A DNA stretch of 64,000 nt, from assembly GCA_040403095.1 (NCBI GenBank), contig JBBALI010000016.1, forward strand, positions 1-64,000. The letters run 5' to 3'. How positions within the stretch are numbered: position 1 is the first letter of the stretch; each line of letters starts with the position of its first letter. The position numbers and the translations under genes are program-made. This stretch comes from JAQVCM01 sp040403095 (lineage in GTDB: Bacteria > Bacteroidota > Bacteroidia > Flavobacteriales_D > Crocinitomicaceae). The notes under the pieces were generated by a model. The model was not told where the DNA came from. It ran no database searches and worked only from the letters and a program-made list of their open reading frames with translations. Below are positions 16,093-24,598 of this stretch, in pieces.

Positions 16093-17805
16093 TTAATTTT
16101 TAATAAATTTCTCATGAAAATACTGATTTTCTCTTAAAATTGAAATCATGTAAATCCCATTTTCAAATTGACTAATATCTATACTTTCTTTGTCTTTAGA
16201 TGAAGTTGTTTGAAAACACCTTTTTCCGACATTGTCAAAAATTATAATTTCAGAAGTTGATTTTCCTAAAGGCATATTAACTTTTAGAATAGAATTTGAT
16301 GGATTTGGATAAACTTCTAATTTTTGATGATTCAATTCTATTTCTGAATTCCCTGCAAAGCTTTCTGTTACCACAAATTGCCCCATCATTCCTGCATCTT
16401 CATGCATCAAAATATGACAATGAAACATATAGGGAACCATTGGATCCGCAAAATCTTCGAATTTAGTTATGAATTTCAAAGAATCTCCAGGTGGTACTAA
16501 AATCACATCTTTTCTTCCACTTTCTGATGGGGTAGGCATCACAGTTTCATTTCTATTCAGCAAAAAGAATTGAACATCATGAATGTGAAACGGATGCGCA
16601 ACCATAGTTTCGTTGACCAATTTCCAAATCTCAACATTATTTAATGGAATGTTATAATCTATTCGCATCATGTTGAATAAACTGTCATTAAAATAAAAAG
16701 GGCCATCCATCACCATCATACTGTCAGCAGTAAAGCGAACTGTACGTGTAATATTTGCATCAGCTTCTTGATATGGAACATTATTTTCAAGTGCGGATGG
16801 AATTGATGTAACGGGATTTAAAGTTGGAGCAACAACATTAATTTGCAAAATATTAAAGTCAATCCCATTTAAAGGACTGTCCATCGGCGGTCCACTTGGC
16901 ATCGGCATTGTTGGTCCTCCTTGAATTCCCATGGCCAATTCGGAAGCGTAACTTAATAAGTGCAAAGTTTGTCCGTTCAAAGTGCTCAAATCAACCAATA
17001 TTTCTGCGCGTTCTCCGGGAGAAAGTAAAATGCGTGTGGTTTGAACAGGTTCGTTTAACAATCCGCCATCTGAACCAATTTGATGGAATGGAAAATCATT
17101 CGTAAATCCAAATAAAAATGAGCGTTCTCCTGAAGCATTCAATAATCTCATCCTAACAATTTGTGCAGGAAAATCGCCATATACCGAAAATCCATTATTC
17201 GCTCTTGCGCCATTTACCAAGATGGAACTATCTTGCATTCCCAATGGCATTGCTTGATTCAAAGAATCGTATTGTTGGCATTGAACGATAATTGGAAAAT
17301 CATCAACGCCATACCTTCTAGGTAAATTTAGTGACCTTTCAGTAGAATCACGAACAATAATCAATCCCGCTGCGCCTTTGATTGCTTGTTCAGCAGTTTT
17401 CATGTGCCAATGTGGATGATACCAATAAGTGGAAGCATGATCCAAGATGGTAAAAGTTGGATGCCAAATTTCACCAGCTAAAATTGGAGTATGTGGACCA
17501 CCATCCCACATTGAAGGAACATGCAATCCATGCCAATGAACTGTAGTTGTATCATTAATAGAATTACCGACATCAAAATTGACTACTTGTCCCTTGTTTA
17601 AAATAATTGTCGGACCTAAATAAGCAAATTGATTGTACCCGTATGTTTTAGATTTGGGACCAGAAGGAAACAGTTGTACACTGTCATTGTGCATATTAAG
17701 CGCAATGTTTGTTCCCGAAAGTGTATCTGGAATCACTAATGGCGTTTGACCAAAAGTGATTCCTGAAAACAGTAAAATAAGACTTAACCAAGTATAATTT
17801 TTCAT
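16093..17805 (-). CDS. Multicopper oxidase with T9SS type A sorting domain
   Basis: A 570-residue secreted copper oxidase of the CueO/laccase group. A signal peptide (1-20) is followed by cupredoxin domains with the four copper-ligand segments HWHGLH (90-95), HPHWH (130-134), HPFHIH (404-409) and FHCHILMHEDAGMM (461-474), giving a complete T1/T2/T3 set. A methionine-rich stretch (MPMPSGPPM, about 287-295) recalls the Met-rich segment of cuprous oxidases. The last roughly 75 residues are a T9SS type A domain (EVYPNPSNS ... NGIYMISI), so the enzyme is predicted to be at the cell surface. Its neighbours suggest detoxification of Cu(I). Confidence 0.92.
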   Translation of the reverse strand: MKNYTWLSLILLFSGITFGQTPLVIPDTLSGTNIALNMHNDSVQLFPSGPKSKTYGYNQFAYLGPTIILNKGQVVNFDVGNSINDTTTVHWHGLHVPSMWDGGPHTPILAGEIWHPTFTILDHASTYWYHPHWHMKTAEQAIKGAAGLIIVRDSTERSLNLPRRYGVDDFPIIVQCQQYDSLNQAMPLGMQDSSILVNGARANNGFSVYGDFPAQIVRMRLLNASGERSFLFGFTNDFPFHQIGSDGGLLNEPVQTTRILLSPGERAEILVDLSTLNGQTLHLLSYASELAMGIQGGPTMPMPSGPPMDSPLNGIDFNILQINVVAPTLNPVTSIPSALENNVPYQEADANITRTVRFTADSMMVMDGPFYFNDSLFNMMRIDYNIPLNNVEIWKLVNETMVAHPFHIHDVQFFLLNRNETVMPTPSESGRKDVILVPPGDSLKFITKFEDFADPMVPYMFHCHILMHEDAGMMGQFVVTESFAGNSEIELNHQKLEVYPNPSNSILKVNMPLGKSTSEIIIFDNVGKRCFQTTSSKDKESIDISQFENGIYMISILRENQYFHEKFIKN

Positions 17806-17823
17806 CTGATAGAATATTACAAC

Positions 17824-18717
17824 TTATTCTATGATGAATTTTTCAGTCCTTAATTCACCAATGGCATTGATTTTCAAGAAATAAATTCCTTTTGAAAAAT
17901 TGGAAGCATTGTATTCAAAATTATTTTTTCCGCTTGAGATAATTTTGTTTTCATTTGAATAAATTTTCCCATCAAGTCCAATGATTGAAATTGTAATATT
18001 TTGATTTTTAGCTGATGAAATTTCAAGATTAAATTTATTTTGAACAGGATTTGGTGTAATCAAAGTTGAATTGATAACCGCATTATTTTCTTGAATTCCT
18101 GCAACAGAACCTGAAAAAGCCAAATTATCCACCCATAAATAGTCATTGTTTGCGGGCATTGAACCACTTGCTTGCAAGAAAATAATACAACTATCTGGAG
18201 TTTCTGAAATTGCATAATCAAAAGGTACTGTAAATGCAGCCCAACTCATTTGCATACCGTTCAAGGCTTTGTGAGCAGTTGCTATAATGTCTCGTTGATT
18301 GGTGTTACTATTCCATTTAGTTAATTGAACATCAACTGAACCCTGAGATGTGCCGTATATCATGTGTTGCCATTTTCCTGTAAAACTTTGCGGTTGTCCA
18401 GTAAATGCAAATCCTGATTTAGGTGTCATTGTCATTGAATCCAATTCACCTGAAACTGCAATTCCGTTTATCACAGTTGGTCCGACAGTTTGGGAAGTTA
18501 GCTTTAAGTAGGAAGCTCCTGTGGAACCTGGAGTACCGGCAGTGGCAGTAAAAACACCACCGATTGCCGAGGTATTATTCATAGTTCCCCAATTGTCAGG
18601 AGTAGAATATGTGCCATGTGAAGTCCAATTTTCAAAATCAAAATTTGGAATTTGAGCGAATGCTGAAAAGTTTAAAACGTTAACAGCTAGTAATGTAAAG
18701 AATATTTTTTTCATCAT
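17824..18717 (-). CDS. Secreted protein with T9SS type A sorting domain
   Basis: A 297-residue exported protein with signal peptide (ending SAFAQ). The mature N-terminal part starts IPNFDFENWTSHG and runs about 190 residues as a probable beta-sandwich of the kind found in PCMD or carbohydrate-binding-like Bacteroidota proteins. From about residue 225 a T9SS type A domain follows (ITPNPVQNKFNLEI ... SKGIYFLKINAIG). The start at 18717 is chosen for the signal peptide; an ATG one codon later is equally possible. It lies in the copper-type operon, 18 bases before the oxidase gene, but shows no metal-binding motif itself. Confidence 0.8.
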   Translation of the reverse strand: MMKKIFFTLLAVNVLNFSAFAQIPNFDFENWTSHGTYSTPDNWGTMNNTSAIGGVFTATAGTPGSTGASYLKLTSQTVGPTVINGIAVSGELDSMTMTPKSGFAFTGQPQSFTGKWQHMIYGTSQGSVDVQLTKWNSNTNQRDIIATAHKALNGMQMSWAAFTVPFDYAISETPDSCIIFLQASGSMPANNDYLWVDNLAFSGSVAGIQENNAVINSTLITPNPVQNKFNLEISSAKNQNITISIIGLDGKIYSNENKIISSGKNNFEYNASNFSKGIYFLKINAIGELRTEKFIIE

Positions 18718-18782
18718 TAATAATTTAAAATTTTTAAATACCGGTTTAGTTGACAAAATGATAGTCAAATAAGGCATTTAAA

Positions 18783-19169
18783 TCAAATTATTAAGGATCT
18801 GTTTTTTAGGAAAATTGCTGTTTTTTGTAAAGGAGGAGGATGCTGAAATTTAAAAGGAGTTTTAGAGGGTACTATTGCAATAAACTTGTTTTCAATGTGG
18901 TTATTTGAATTTCTTATAATCGCAAATTGATCGGATGAATTTACTTTTAATTCAAAATTGGAGGAATGATTGTCTTTGATTTTGAATACGACTAATTTGT
19001 TATGACAACAGCTATTTGACACCATTTTGTTGCCACAACATGATTTTTCATCGCTTTTGAATAATGAAATTTGCTGTATTTTTTTACCGCAAAAATGTAT
19101 GTTAATTGCTGCTCCTGTGGAGACAAGCAAGTAAAAAACACACAGAAAGAGAGTAAAAAACGATTTCAT
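18783..19169 (-). CDS. HYC_CC_PP-type small secreted protein
   Basis: A 128-residue protein with a signal peptide or N-terminal anchor (1-20), then HFC (25-27), two CC pairs (44-45 and 54-55, each followed by x-N-K) and a late HPPPLQK. This order of motifs is that of the Bacteroidota HYC_CC_PP family, here with HFC in place of HYC. The family's function is not established, but cysteine and histidine pairs and the company of a multicopper oxidase and an HMA protein suggest copper binding (inference). It is the first gene of the operon. Confidence 0.75.
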   Translation of the reverse strand: MKSFFTLFLCVFYLLVSTGAAINIHFCGKKIQQISLFKSDEKSCCGNKMVSNSCCHNKLVVFKIKDNHSSNFELKVNSSDQFAIIRNSNNHIENKFIAIVPSKTPFKFQHPPPLQKTAIFLKNRSLII

Positions 19170-19186
19170 AATTGAAGAATTCCTAA

Positions 19187-19194
19187 CAAAGATA
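19187..19194 (-). promoter_or_regulatory. -7 promoter element of the copper-type operon
   Basis: The minus strand reads TATCTTTG, 17 bases upstream of the HYC_CC_PP gene start. No terminator or second box was seen between it and the end of the HMA gene, so the four genes probably form one transcript. Confidence 0.65.
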
Positions 19195-19257
19195 CAACAA
19201 TCAAAAGTAGAAATTGTAATTAAAGTTCTAGTTAAATTGAAATGCTAAAGTTTTTCA

Positions 19258-19692
19258 CTAAAAAGTAAAATGTAATTTCTCTGCAACCATTTTATCTAAG
19301 GAAAAAGTCATTTCCTCAGCTGAAATATTTTTCAAAGCAATCCATCGAGGCATTTCTCCATCTTGGGTTAAAATTTGCTTTTCGCTATTTGCTGGAATAT
19401 TTTGCCAATTTTGAGCACTTACCCAAAAATAGAAAATCAACAATTGGTGATTTGGATTAAAAGCGGATTCTTGGTAAAAATCGTTGACAAAAAATAATTC
19501 TCCAACTTCAATTTCAAGCGATAATTCCTCTAAAAATTCACGTTTCAAACCGTCTGCAAGTCCTTCGCCGAATTCCAAACCGCCACCAGGAAATTTGGTA
19601 AATGCGTGATTGAATCGAAATTCATCCGTGATTAAAACTTCTTCTCGGTCGTTTTTCAACAAACCATAAACCCGCACATTGAAACTTTTCAT
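19258..19692 (-). CDS. Nudix hydrolase
   Basis: A 144-residue Nudix-fold pyrophosphohydrolase. The Nudix box is intact at about residues 37-59 (GGLEFGEGLADGLKREFLEEL), including the REFLEE core. The substrate cannot be told; the small size fits an NTP or nucleotide-sugar hydrolase. It begins 5 bases downstream of a MazG-superfamily gene, and together they look like a housecleaning pair for damaged nucleotides. Confidence 0.88.
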   Translation of the reverse strand: MKSFNVRVYGLLKNDREEVLITDEFRFNHAFTKFPGGGLEFGEGLADGLKREFLEELSLEIEVGELFFVNDFYQESAFNPNHQLLIFYFWVSAQNWQNIPANSEKQILTQDGEMPRWIALKNISAEEMTFSLDKMVAEKLHFTF

Positions 19693-19697
19693 TTCAA

Positions 19698-20090
19698 TTA
19701 TTTCTCCAAAATGGATTTGATATCTGGTCTGAAATACAATTCAGATTTCAATACTTTTCCATCTTCGCGGTAAATTGGTTTTCCATTTGCATCCAATTTA
19801 CTCATGTTTGAGCGTTGAATTTCTTGAAAAACTTCTACAATTTTGTCTTGTAATCCATGACGTAAAATTGTTCCACACAAAATGTATAACTGATCACCCA
19901 ATGCATCGGCTACTTCCACCAAATCGCCATTTTTCGCAGCTTCTAGGTATTCTTCGTTTTCTTCTTTCATCAAGTTGAAACGCAATTCTACTTCAGCTTC
20001 TGTAAGGTTAATTGTAGGCTCATAATGATTTTTGATTCCAAAAGCGTCATGAAATTGTTCTACGTGTCCGATGGTTTCTTGAATTTTCAT
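19698..20090 (-). CDS. MazG-superfamily nucleotide pyrophosphohydrolase
   Basis: A 130-residue all-alpha protein resembling HisE/PRA-PH-like pyrophosphohydrolases. The metal-binding helices are KEENEEYLEA (E-x-x-E) and EVADALGDQLYIL (E-x-x-D). The C-terminal part (KLDANGKPIYREDGKVLK) matches phage- and bacterial-type phosphoribosyl-ATP pyrophosphohydrolase-like proteins. It is not linked to histidine genes here, so a general nucleotide-sanitising role is more likely. Co-directional with the Nudix gene downstream. Confidence 0.82.
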   Translation of the reverse strand: MKIQETIGHVEQFHDAFGIKNHYEPTINLTEAEVELRFNLMKEENEEYLEAAKNGDLVEVADALGDQLYILCGTILRHGLQDKIVEVFQEIQRSNMSKLDANGKPIYREDGKVLKSELYFRPDIKSILEK

Positions 20091-20116
20091 TTTTGTGGAT
20101 TTTATTTTTCGTAAAA

Positions 20117-20153
20117 TTAAAAAAAGGGATTATCAATGAAGACAATCCCTTTC
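20117..20153 (-). terminator. Terminator of the rpsF-rpsR-rplI operon
   Basis: On the minus strand AAAGGGATT and AATCCCTTT form a 9-bp stem around an 11-base loop, followed by a T run. It lies 22 bases beyond the rplI stop. Confidence 0.85.
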
Positions 20154-20174
20154 AGATATTTTGTGCTGTTGAGA

Positions 20175-20621
20175 TTATTCTCCTACAACTTCAAATGTAA
20201 ATGTTGGTTTAACACCTTTGTGTAAGTTAGCTTCCGCTTGGAAAGTTCCAACTTCTTTGATTGGCTCATCTTTGATTTTCAATGATTTTCTATCGATATC
20301 AAAACCAGCAGCACGAAGTGCTTCAGCCAATTGTACAGTGTTAACAGAACCAAAAATCTTACCGTTTTCACCTACTTTCGTAGAGATAGAAACTGTAACT
20401 TCAGCCAATTTAGCAGCAATTGCTTCTGCTTCAGCCATCACTTTAGATTCTTTGTGAGCTTTTTGTTTCATTGTTTCAGCGTGTGCTTTCTTGTTAGAAG
20501 GCGTAGCTAAAATTGCATATCCCTGAGGGATCAAAAAGTTGCGTCCGTAACCGTTTTTTACTGAAACAGTTTCGTCTTTATAACCCAACTTATCTACGTT
20601 TTTCTTTAAGATAATTTCCAT
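20175..20621 (-). CDS. rplI: 50S ribosomal protein L9
   Basis: A 148-residue ribosomal protein that binds 23S rRNA near the L1 stalk. It begins with the L9 signature MEIILKKNVDKLGYKDETVSVKNGYGRNFLIP and ends with the C-terminal domain (VGENGKIFGSV ... LKIKDEPIKEVG). Length is normal. It is the third gene of the conserved rpsF-rpsR-rplI operon. Confidence 0.98.
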   Translation of the reverse strand: MEIILKKNVDKLGYKDETVSVKNGYGRNFLIPQGYAILATPSNKKAHAETMKQKAHKESKVMAEAEAIAAKLAEVTVSISTKVGENGKIFGSVNTVQLAEALRAAGFDIDRKSLKIKDEPIKEVGTFQAEANLHKGVKPTFTFEVVGE

Positions 20622-20654
20622 TTTACTTCAAGTTTTATTTGTTTGACAAGTGGC

Positions 20655-20918
20655 TTATTTCAACATATCACCAACATAAGGCAAGATTGCCAAATGACGG
20701 GCTCTTTTGATAGCCTTGTTAACCTTAGTTTGGTATTTTTGAGAAGTACCAGTGATACGACGAGGAAGAATTTTTCCTTGTTCGTTTACCAATTTCAACA
20801 AAAAGTTTGGATCTTTATGATCGATGAATTTAATTCCACTTTTCTTGAATCGGCAATATTTTTGTTTTTTAATGTCGATGTTAATCGGCGTTAAATAGCG
20901 AATATCATTTTGTGCCAT
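20655..20918 (-). CDS. rpsR: 30S ribosomal protein S18
   Basis: An 87-residue protein of the small subunit platform that pairs with S6. It contains the conserved KYCRFKKSGIKFIDHKD, the LPRRITGTS motif and a basic C-terminus (KAIKRARHLAILPY). The N-terminal part lacks zinc-binding cysteine pairs, so this is the zinc-free form. Confidence 0.97.
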   Translation of the reverse strand: MAQNDIRYLTPINIDIKKQKYCRFKKSGIKFIDHKDPNFLLKLVNEQGKILPRRITGTSQKYQTKVNKAIKRARHLAILPYVGDMLK

Positions 20919-20944
20919 TTCTTTAAAATTTTTGTGTTAAACAA

Positions 20945-21301
20945 TTAAGCTTCTGCTTTCGCAGTTTTAGCTTCACCCATTTTAGCGCGTCTTTTCTCAG
21001 CGTAAGCAAGGTGATTTACGTCCATTTTCACTGTAAGGAAACGCATTACACGTTCGTCACGTTTAAAAGACAATTCAAGGTTTGCGATTAATTCACCTTC
21101 TCCTTCATACTCCAACAAGAAATAAAATCCTGTTGTTTTCTTTTGGATTGGGTAAGCTAATTTTTTCAAGCCCCACTTTTCACTGTGCTTAAGTTTACCA
21201 CCAAAATTGGCGATTTCACTTTCGAATTTTTGCACTGCTTCCTTTGCCTGATCATCAGACAAAACGGGAGTTAAGATGAAAACAGTTTCGTAAGAATTCA
21301 T
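20945..21301 (-). CDS. rpsF: 30S ribosomal protein S6
   Basis: A 118-residue platform protein. The start at 21301 (MNSYETVFILTP) is the family N-terminus; a longer in-frame reading to 21364 crosses the promoter and is not used. Conserved segments include KKLAYPIQKKTTGFYFLLEY and the late RDERVMRFLTVKMD. The C-terminal tail is short and rich in Lys and Ala. First gene of the S6-S18-L9 operon. Confidence 0.97.
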   Translation of the reverse strand: MNSYETVFILTPVLSDDQAKEAVQKFESEIANFGGKLKHSEKWGLKKLAYPIQKKTTGFYFLLEYEGEGELIANLELSFKRDERVMRFLTVKMDVNHLAYAEKRRAKMGEAKTAKAEA

Positions 21302-21335
21302 AATGTTAATAAATAAAATTAATAATTTAAGGGTG

Positions 21336-21343
21336 CAAAGATA
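21336..21343 (-). promoter_or_regulatory. -7 promoter element of the rpsF operon
   Basis: The minus strand reads CTATCTTTGCACCC, with a perfect TAnnTTTG, 34 bases upstream of the rpsF ATG. Confidence 0.75.
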
Positions 21344-21380
21344 GGGAATTATTTTTAAAATCAAGCATTTTTGTTGGTTT

Positions 21381-21420
21381 AGATTGTTGGATGGTTAGAT
21401 TATTAGATTTTTGGATTGAA
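21381..21420. repeat. Intergenic repeat of the ccaacaatctaa family
   Basis: The stretch reads as tandem variants of GATTGTTGGATGGTTAGATTATTAGAT, the reverse complement of the units at 15599-15674. No coding potential was seen. Confidence 0.5.
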
Positions 21421-21522
21421 TGTTCTTCCGATTTTGAATAGCTGTAGCGCTTTTTTGGGATGATTTTTGATACTTTAGCGACAGATTTTAAATTGAACAA
21501 TGCCTAATAGAGAGTCAAATCA

Positions 21523-22842
21523 ATGTTGTATCGAATCTTAAAAGTAATTGTTGCCATCGGAATTCGACTTTATTACAAAGAAATAAAAGTCAAAAACCGC
21601 AAGCAATTGAATGTAAATGGACCTTGTATTATTCTCGCGAATCATCCGAATACTTTGATGGATGCTTGGGTGATTGGAAATATTTGCAAGCAACCGATTC
21701 ACTACATGGCGAAAGCGACCTTGTTTAATTCTCCGCTCAAACAAAAGATCTTGCGCAGCTTAAACATGATTCCAATCAATCGCCGTGGCGAAGGGAAAAT
21801 TGCTGGCGTTGCGAATCAAGATTCTTTTGAAGCTTGTTACCGCGTGTTGGAAGAAGGCAAAACATTGGTCATTTTTCCTGAAGGAACAAGTTACCTTGAA
21901 CGACATTTGCGAGAATTGAAAACGGGTGCTGCACGCATCGCATTGGAAGTTGAAAATAGAAATCAAGGAAATTTACATGTGCAAATCGTTCCTTTGGGAT
22001 TGAATTATTTGAAAGCAAATCGTTTCAGAAGCGACATTTTGGTACAAGTGGGAAATCCAATGTCGGTAGAATCCTATTTGGAAGATTACCAACAAAGCGC
22101 TGGAACTGCCGCCAAACGTCTGACTGAACAAATTCGTATTCGCCTAGAACAATTGCTTTTCAATTCCGCTGCGAAAGAGGAAGAAGAATTGACTGAATCG
22201 CTACACGAAATTTTCACTTCAAAATACATCAAAAATGAAGGAAAAGGCGTGGAAGGCGAAGTGAAATTGATCAAACAAATCCGCGACAAAATTTCTGAAA
22301 TCACCATCACTCAACCTTGGAAATTGGATGAAATTAAATCGCGTTTAATTCAACTTCAATGGCAATTAAATAAATTCGAAATCCGTGCTGATTTTTTAGA
22401 CAGACGATTTCGCTCGGTAATGTTTTTGAGACAAATCGCGATGTCCATCCTTTTTTTAGTTATCGGTTTGCCTTTGTTTCTTTATGGCGTTTTACACAGT
22501 ATTTTGCCTTTCAAATTGATTGACATTTTGGTGCCAAAAATGACCAAAGAAGTGGAATATTACGCGCCCATGGCCGTTTTACTCGGACTTGTGCTTTATC
22601 CTTTGACTTATTTGGGCTTTGCTTACGGCGTTCAATGGTTGTTTGACCTCACTTTCTGGGAAAAATTCGCCTATTTCTGGAGTTTGCCGATTTTCGGTTT
22701 ATTTGCTTTTTCATTTTTCAAATACCTAAAACACATCGCTTTCAAATGGAAATTTGTGTTTTTGATGATCAACAACAAGCAAACGATGTTGGAGTTGCAA
22801 ACGCAGAAGAATGAATTAAGGGAGTTGATTTTTGGGGAGTAG
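21523..22842 (+). CDS. Lysophospholipid acyltransferase (PlsC-like) family protein
   Basis: A 439-residue membrane-bound acyltransferase. The catalytic H-x4-D motif is NHPNTLMD (H41, D47), and the acceptor-binding FPEGT lies at 119-123. A middle helical region (about 190-300) is followed by two or three membrane segments (about 305-330, 345-370 and 385-405). Bacterial PlsC is about 250 residues, so this is the long form with a C-terminal membrane extension seen in Bacteroidota. The likely product is phosphatidic acid or a related lipid; the acceptor cannot be read. Monocistronic, with no clear -7 box. Confidence 0.85.
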   Translation: MLYRILKVIVAIGIRLYYKEIKVKNRKQLNVNGPCIILANHPNTLMDAWVIGNICKQPIHYMAKATLFNSPLKQKILRSLNMIPINRRGEGKIAGVANQDSFEACYRVLEEGKTLVIFPEGTSYLERHLRELKTGAARIALEVENRNQGNLHVQIVPLGLNYLKANRFRSDILVQVGNPMSVESYLEDYQQSAGTAAKRLTEQIRIRLEQLLFNSAAKEEEELTESLHEIFTSKYIKNEGKGVEGEVKLIKQIRDKISEITITQPWKLDEIKSRLIQLQWQLNKFEIRADFLDRRFRSVMFLRQIAMSILFLVIGLPLFLYGVLHSILPFKLIDILVPKMTKEVEYYAPMAVLLGLVLYPLTYLGFAYGVQWLFDLTFWEKFAYFWSLPIFGLFAFSFFKYLKHIAFKWKFVFLMINNKQTMLELQTQKNELRELIFGE

Positions 22843-22967
22843 TTTTTTAGTGTAAAAATACTAACACTTTATTCTTTATTTGATTTTAAATCAATACATT
22901 GAAAATATTATCTAGGATAATAAAACTCAAACATTGAAAAAGAGGCAATCAATTTCAAATTAATAAA

Positions 22968-23417
22968 CTATTGAACTTCAAAAAAGTGCTGAATTGGTAA
23001 CTTTTTATTTTCCAAAACTAAATATCCTTCATATAAATAATTGCCTTTTTTTAAATTGGGGATAATAAAATAACTTAATCCGAATGTGTTATCATTTTTT
23101 TTTGGCAACACAAGATCAGACCTTACAAAATTAAAATTATCAAATTGGTCCTTTTTTTTCAAATTCATTTTAACAGAATCAATTATAGAACTAGTATTCA
23201 ACATTAAACCGACTACAAATCTAGCTGTATCTTTCTCTGTTATAATATTATGCTTATTATCGTTTATAATAATTGGATCGAATGAGCTTTTCAGCACTTT
23301 TCTTAAAGAGTCATTCTCTAATTTTAATGTTCTGTTTAACTGTTCTAAGTTTTTACTCCCTGATTTTTCACATGATAATGCACCAATCACAAGTATTAAA
23401 TATATTATTGTTTTCAT
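22968..23417 (-). CDS. Hypothetical lipoprotein
   Basis: A 149-residue protein of unknown function. It starts with a short signal sequence and lipobox ALSC (C16), then a coiled-coil-like stretch (NLEQLNRTLKLENDSLRKVL), then a beta-rich domain. The C-terminal part recalls immunoglobulin-like exported domains but no family is recognised. It is flanked by another unknown membrane gene on the same strand, with a 95-base gap. Confidence 0.65.
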   Translation of the reverse strand: MKTIIYLILVIGALSCEKSGSKNLEQLNRTLKLENDSLRKVLKSSFDPIIINDNKHNIITEKDTARFVVGLMLNTSSIIDSVKMNLKKKDQFDNFNFVRSDLVLPKKNDNTFGLSYFIIPNLKKGNYLYEGYLVLENKKLPIQHFFEVQ

Positions 23418-23512
23418 TTCTTTGTCTTCTTTAGATTAGTAACCTTTTTTCTTCAGAATTTCTATTTTAGGTAAAATCCACACATTTGAAGCGATACCAA
23501 AATTCAATAAAT

Positions 23513-24025
23513 TTATGAGAATTTTAATTTGTGCTTTAAATTCAATCCTTTCAAATGTTCGATAATGAATCTATTTTGATCATCTTTACCAATTACCTTA
23601 CACTCTCCATTTACTGCCATCATTTCAAAAAATGTTTTAATCTCCATTAGGTCCTTCGGTAAATGAATTTCGGTGTAGAATGGAAATTTTGAATAGCGAA
23701 CACCCAAATATTCCCAAGCATTCCCACCACCGTCATATGCTCTAAAATTAATTTTTGTTACATTCTCAACTTTAACTATACGTGATTTCCATAAAGGAGA
23801 CAATGGAAAAAAGATGATGATTTGATTTTCATCAAAATAAAACTCCTTATAGCCAAAAATAATAAAGAAAAAAGAAATGGAAAACATAATTGAAAATTGC
23901 CACCAACTCGAGAACTCGTTTGGAATTGATACATAAGCGAGCCATAAAAAAAGAAATCCTAAGCATAAAGAATTTATTTTCCCACCAAGGTTTTTCAATT
24001 TTTTTGTTTCACCAAACTCTTTCAT
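23513..24025 (-). CDS. Hypothetical membrane protein
   Basis: A 170-residue protein with two probable membrane helices (about residues 17-33 and 40-58) followed by a hydrophilic domain of about 110 residues rich in aromatic residues. The layout resembles PH-domain-like or DUF-type bacterial membrane proteins that carry one beta domain after a helical hairpin. No function is assigned. Start at 24025 is preferred; a longer in-frame reading to 24082 exists. Confidence 0.6.
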   Translation of the reverse strand: MKEFGETKKLKNLGGKINSLCLGFLFLWLAYVSIPNEFSSWWQFSIMFSISFFFIIFGYKEFYFDENQIIIFFPLSPLWKSRIVKVENVTKINFRAYDGGGNAWEYLGVRYSKFPFYTEIHLPKDLMEIKTFFEMMAVNGECKVIGKDDQNRFIIEHLKGLNLKHKLKFS

Positions 24026-24164
24026 TTTATTTCTTTTGAGTAGCTTAAATTTTAACTTTTGATTGCTTAATGTCGACCACAACTACTATTCCAGTTGTTG
24101 AATTGTTATGAGTTGACACCTCTGAATTACGGTTTTCCGCATCATTCTCATCAGTGAGGAAAGA

Positions 24165-24575
24165 CTATCCCATCTCAAAATACCTCACCGCCAACTCATA
24201 ACTTTCCATCCCAAAACCAAAAATACAACCTGTGCAAACAGGCGAAATCAGCGATGTGTGTCGAAAAGATTCTCTCGCGCTAATATTCGAAATATGCACT
24301 TCCACAACAGGCGTTTCAACGGCTGCAATGCAATCTCGAATAGCAACGCTCGTATGCGTATATCCGCCCGCATTCAGGATAATCCCATCTACTTTCGCTG
24401 CTTGAATTTGATTGATGATTTCACCTTCGACATTCGATTGAAAATAAGTCAAATTTGCTTTGGTCTTGGTTTTCAAGGCTTCAAAATAAGGCTCAAAAGT
24501 CATATCGCCATATACCGATGTTTCTCGCTGACCAAGTAAATTCAAATTGGGTCCGTTAATGATTAAAATGTTCAT
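24165..24575 (-). CDS. aroQ: 3-dehydroquinate dehydratase, type II
   Basis: Catalyses the third step of the shikimate pathway. The 136-residue protein begins MNILIINGPNLNLLGQRE, the type II hallmark, with the catalytic Tyr in SVYG. It contains the IILNAGGYTHTSVAIRD motif and the VEVHISNISARESFRHTS segment with the catalytic His. Start 24575 is chosen by family alignment. It is divergent from xerD with only 23 bases between the start codons, an arrangement common in Bacteroidota. Confidence 0.96.
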   Translation of the reverse strand: MNILIINGPNLNLLGQRETSVYGDMTFEPYFEALKTKTKANLTYFQSNVEGEIINQIQAAKVDGIILNAGGYTHTSVAIRDCIAAVETPVVEVHISNISARESFRHTSLISPVCTGCIFGFGMESYELAVRYFEMG

Positions 24576-24598
24576 ATTTGTATTCATATTTGCATGCA
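24576..24598. promoter_or_regulatory. Very short divergent intergenic region aroQ/xerD
   Basis: Only 23 bases separate the two start codons. CATATTTG occurs twice in a 12-base tandem (24573-24580 and 24585-24592) and differs from TAnnTTTG at one position. The second copy ends 6 bases before the xerD ATG, so xerD may be leaderless. The aroQ promoter must overlap the xerD coding region. Confidence 0.4.

Noticed and set aside
16093..17805. Copper nitrite reductase
   Set aside because: The four-block HxH pattern with HCH and the C-terminal Met axial position is that of three-domain multicopper oxidases, not NirK.
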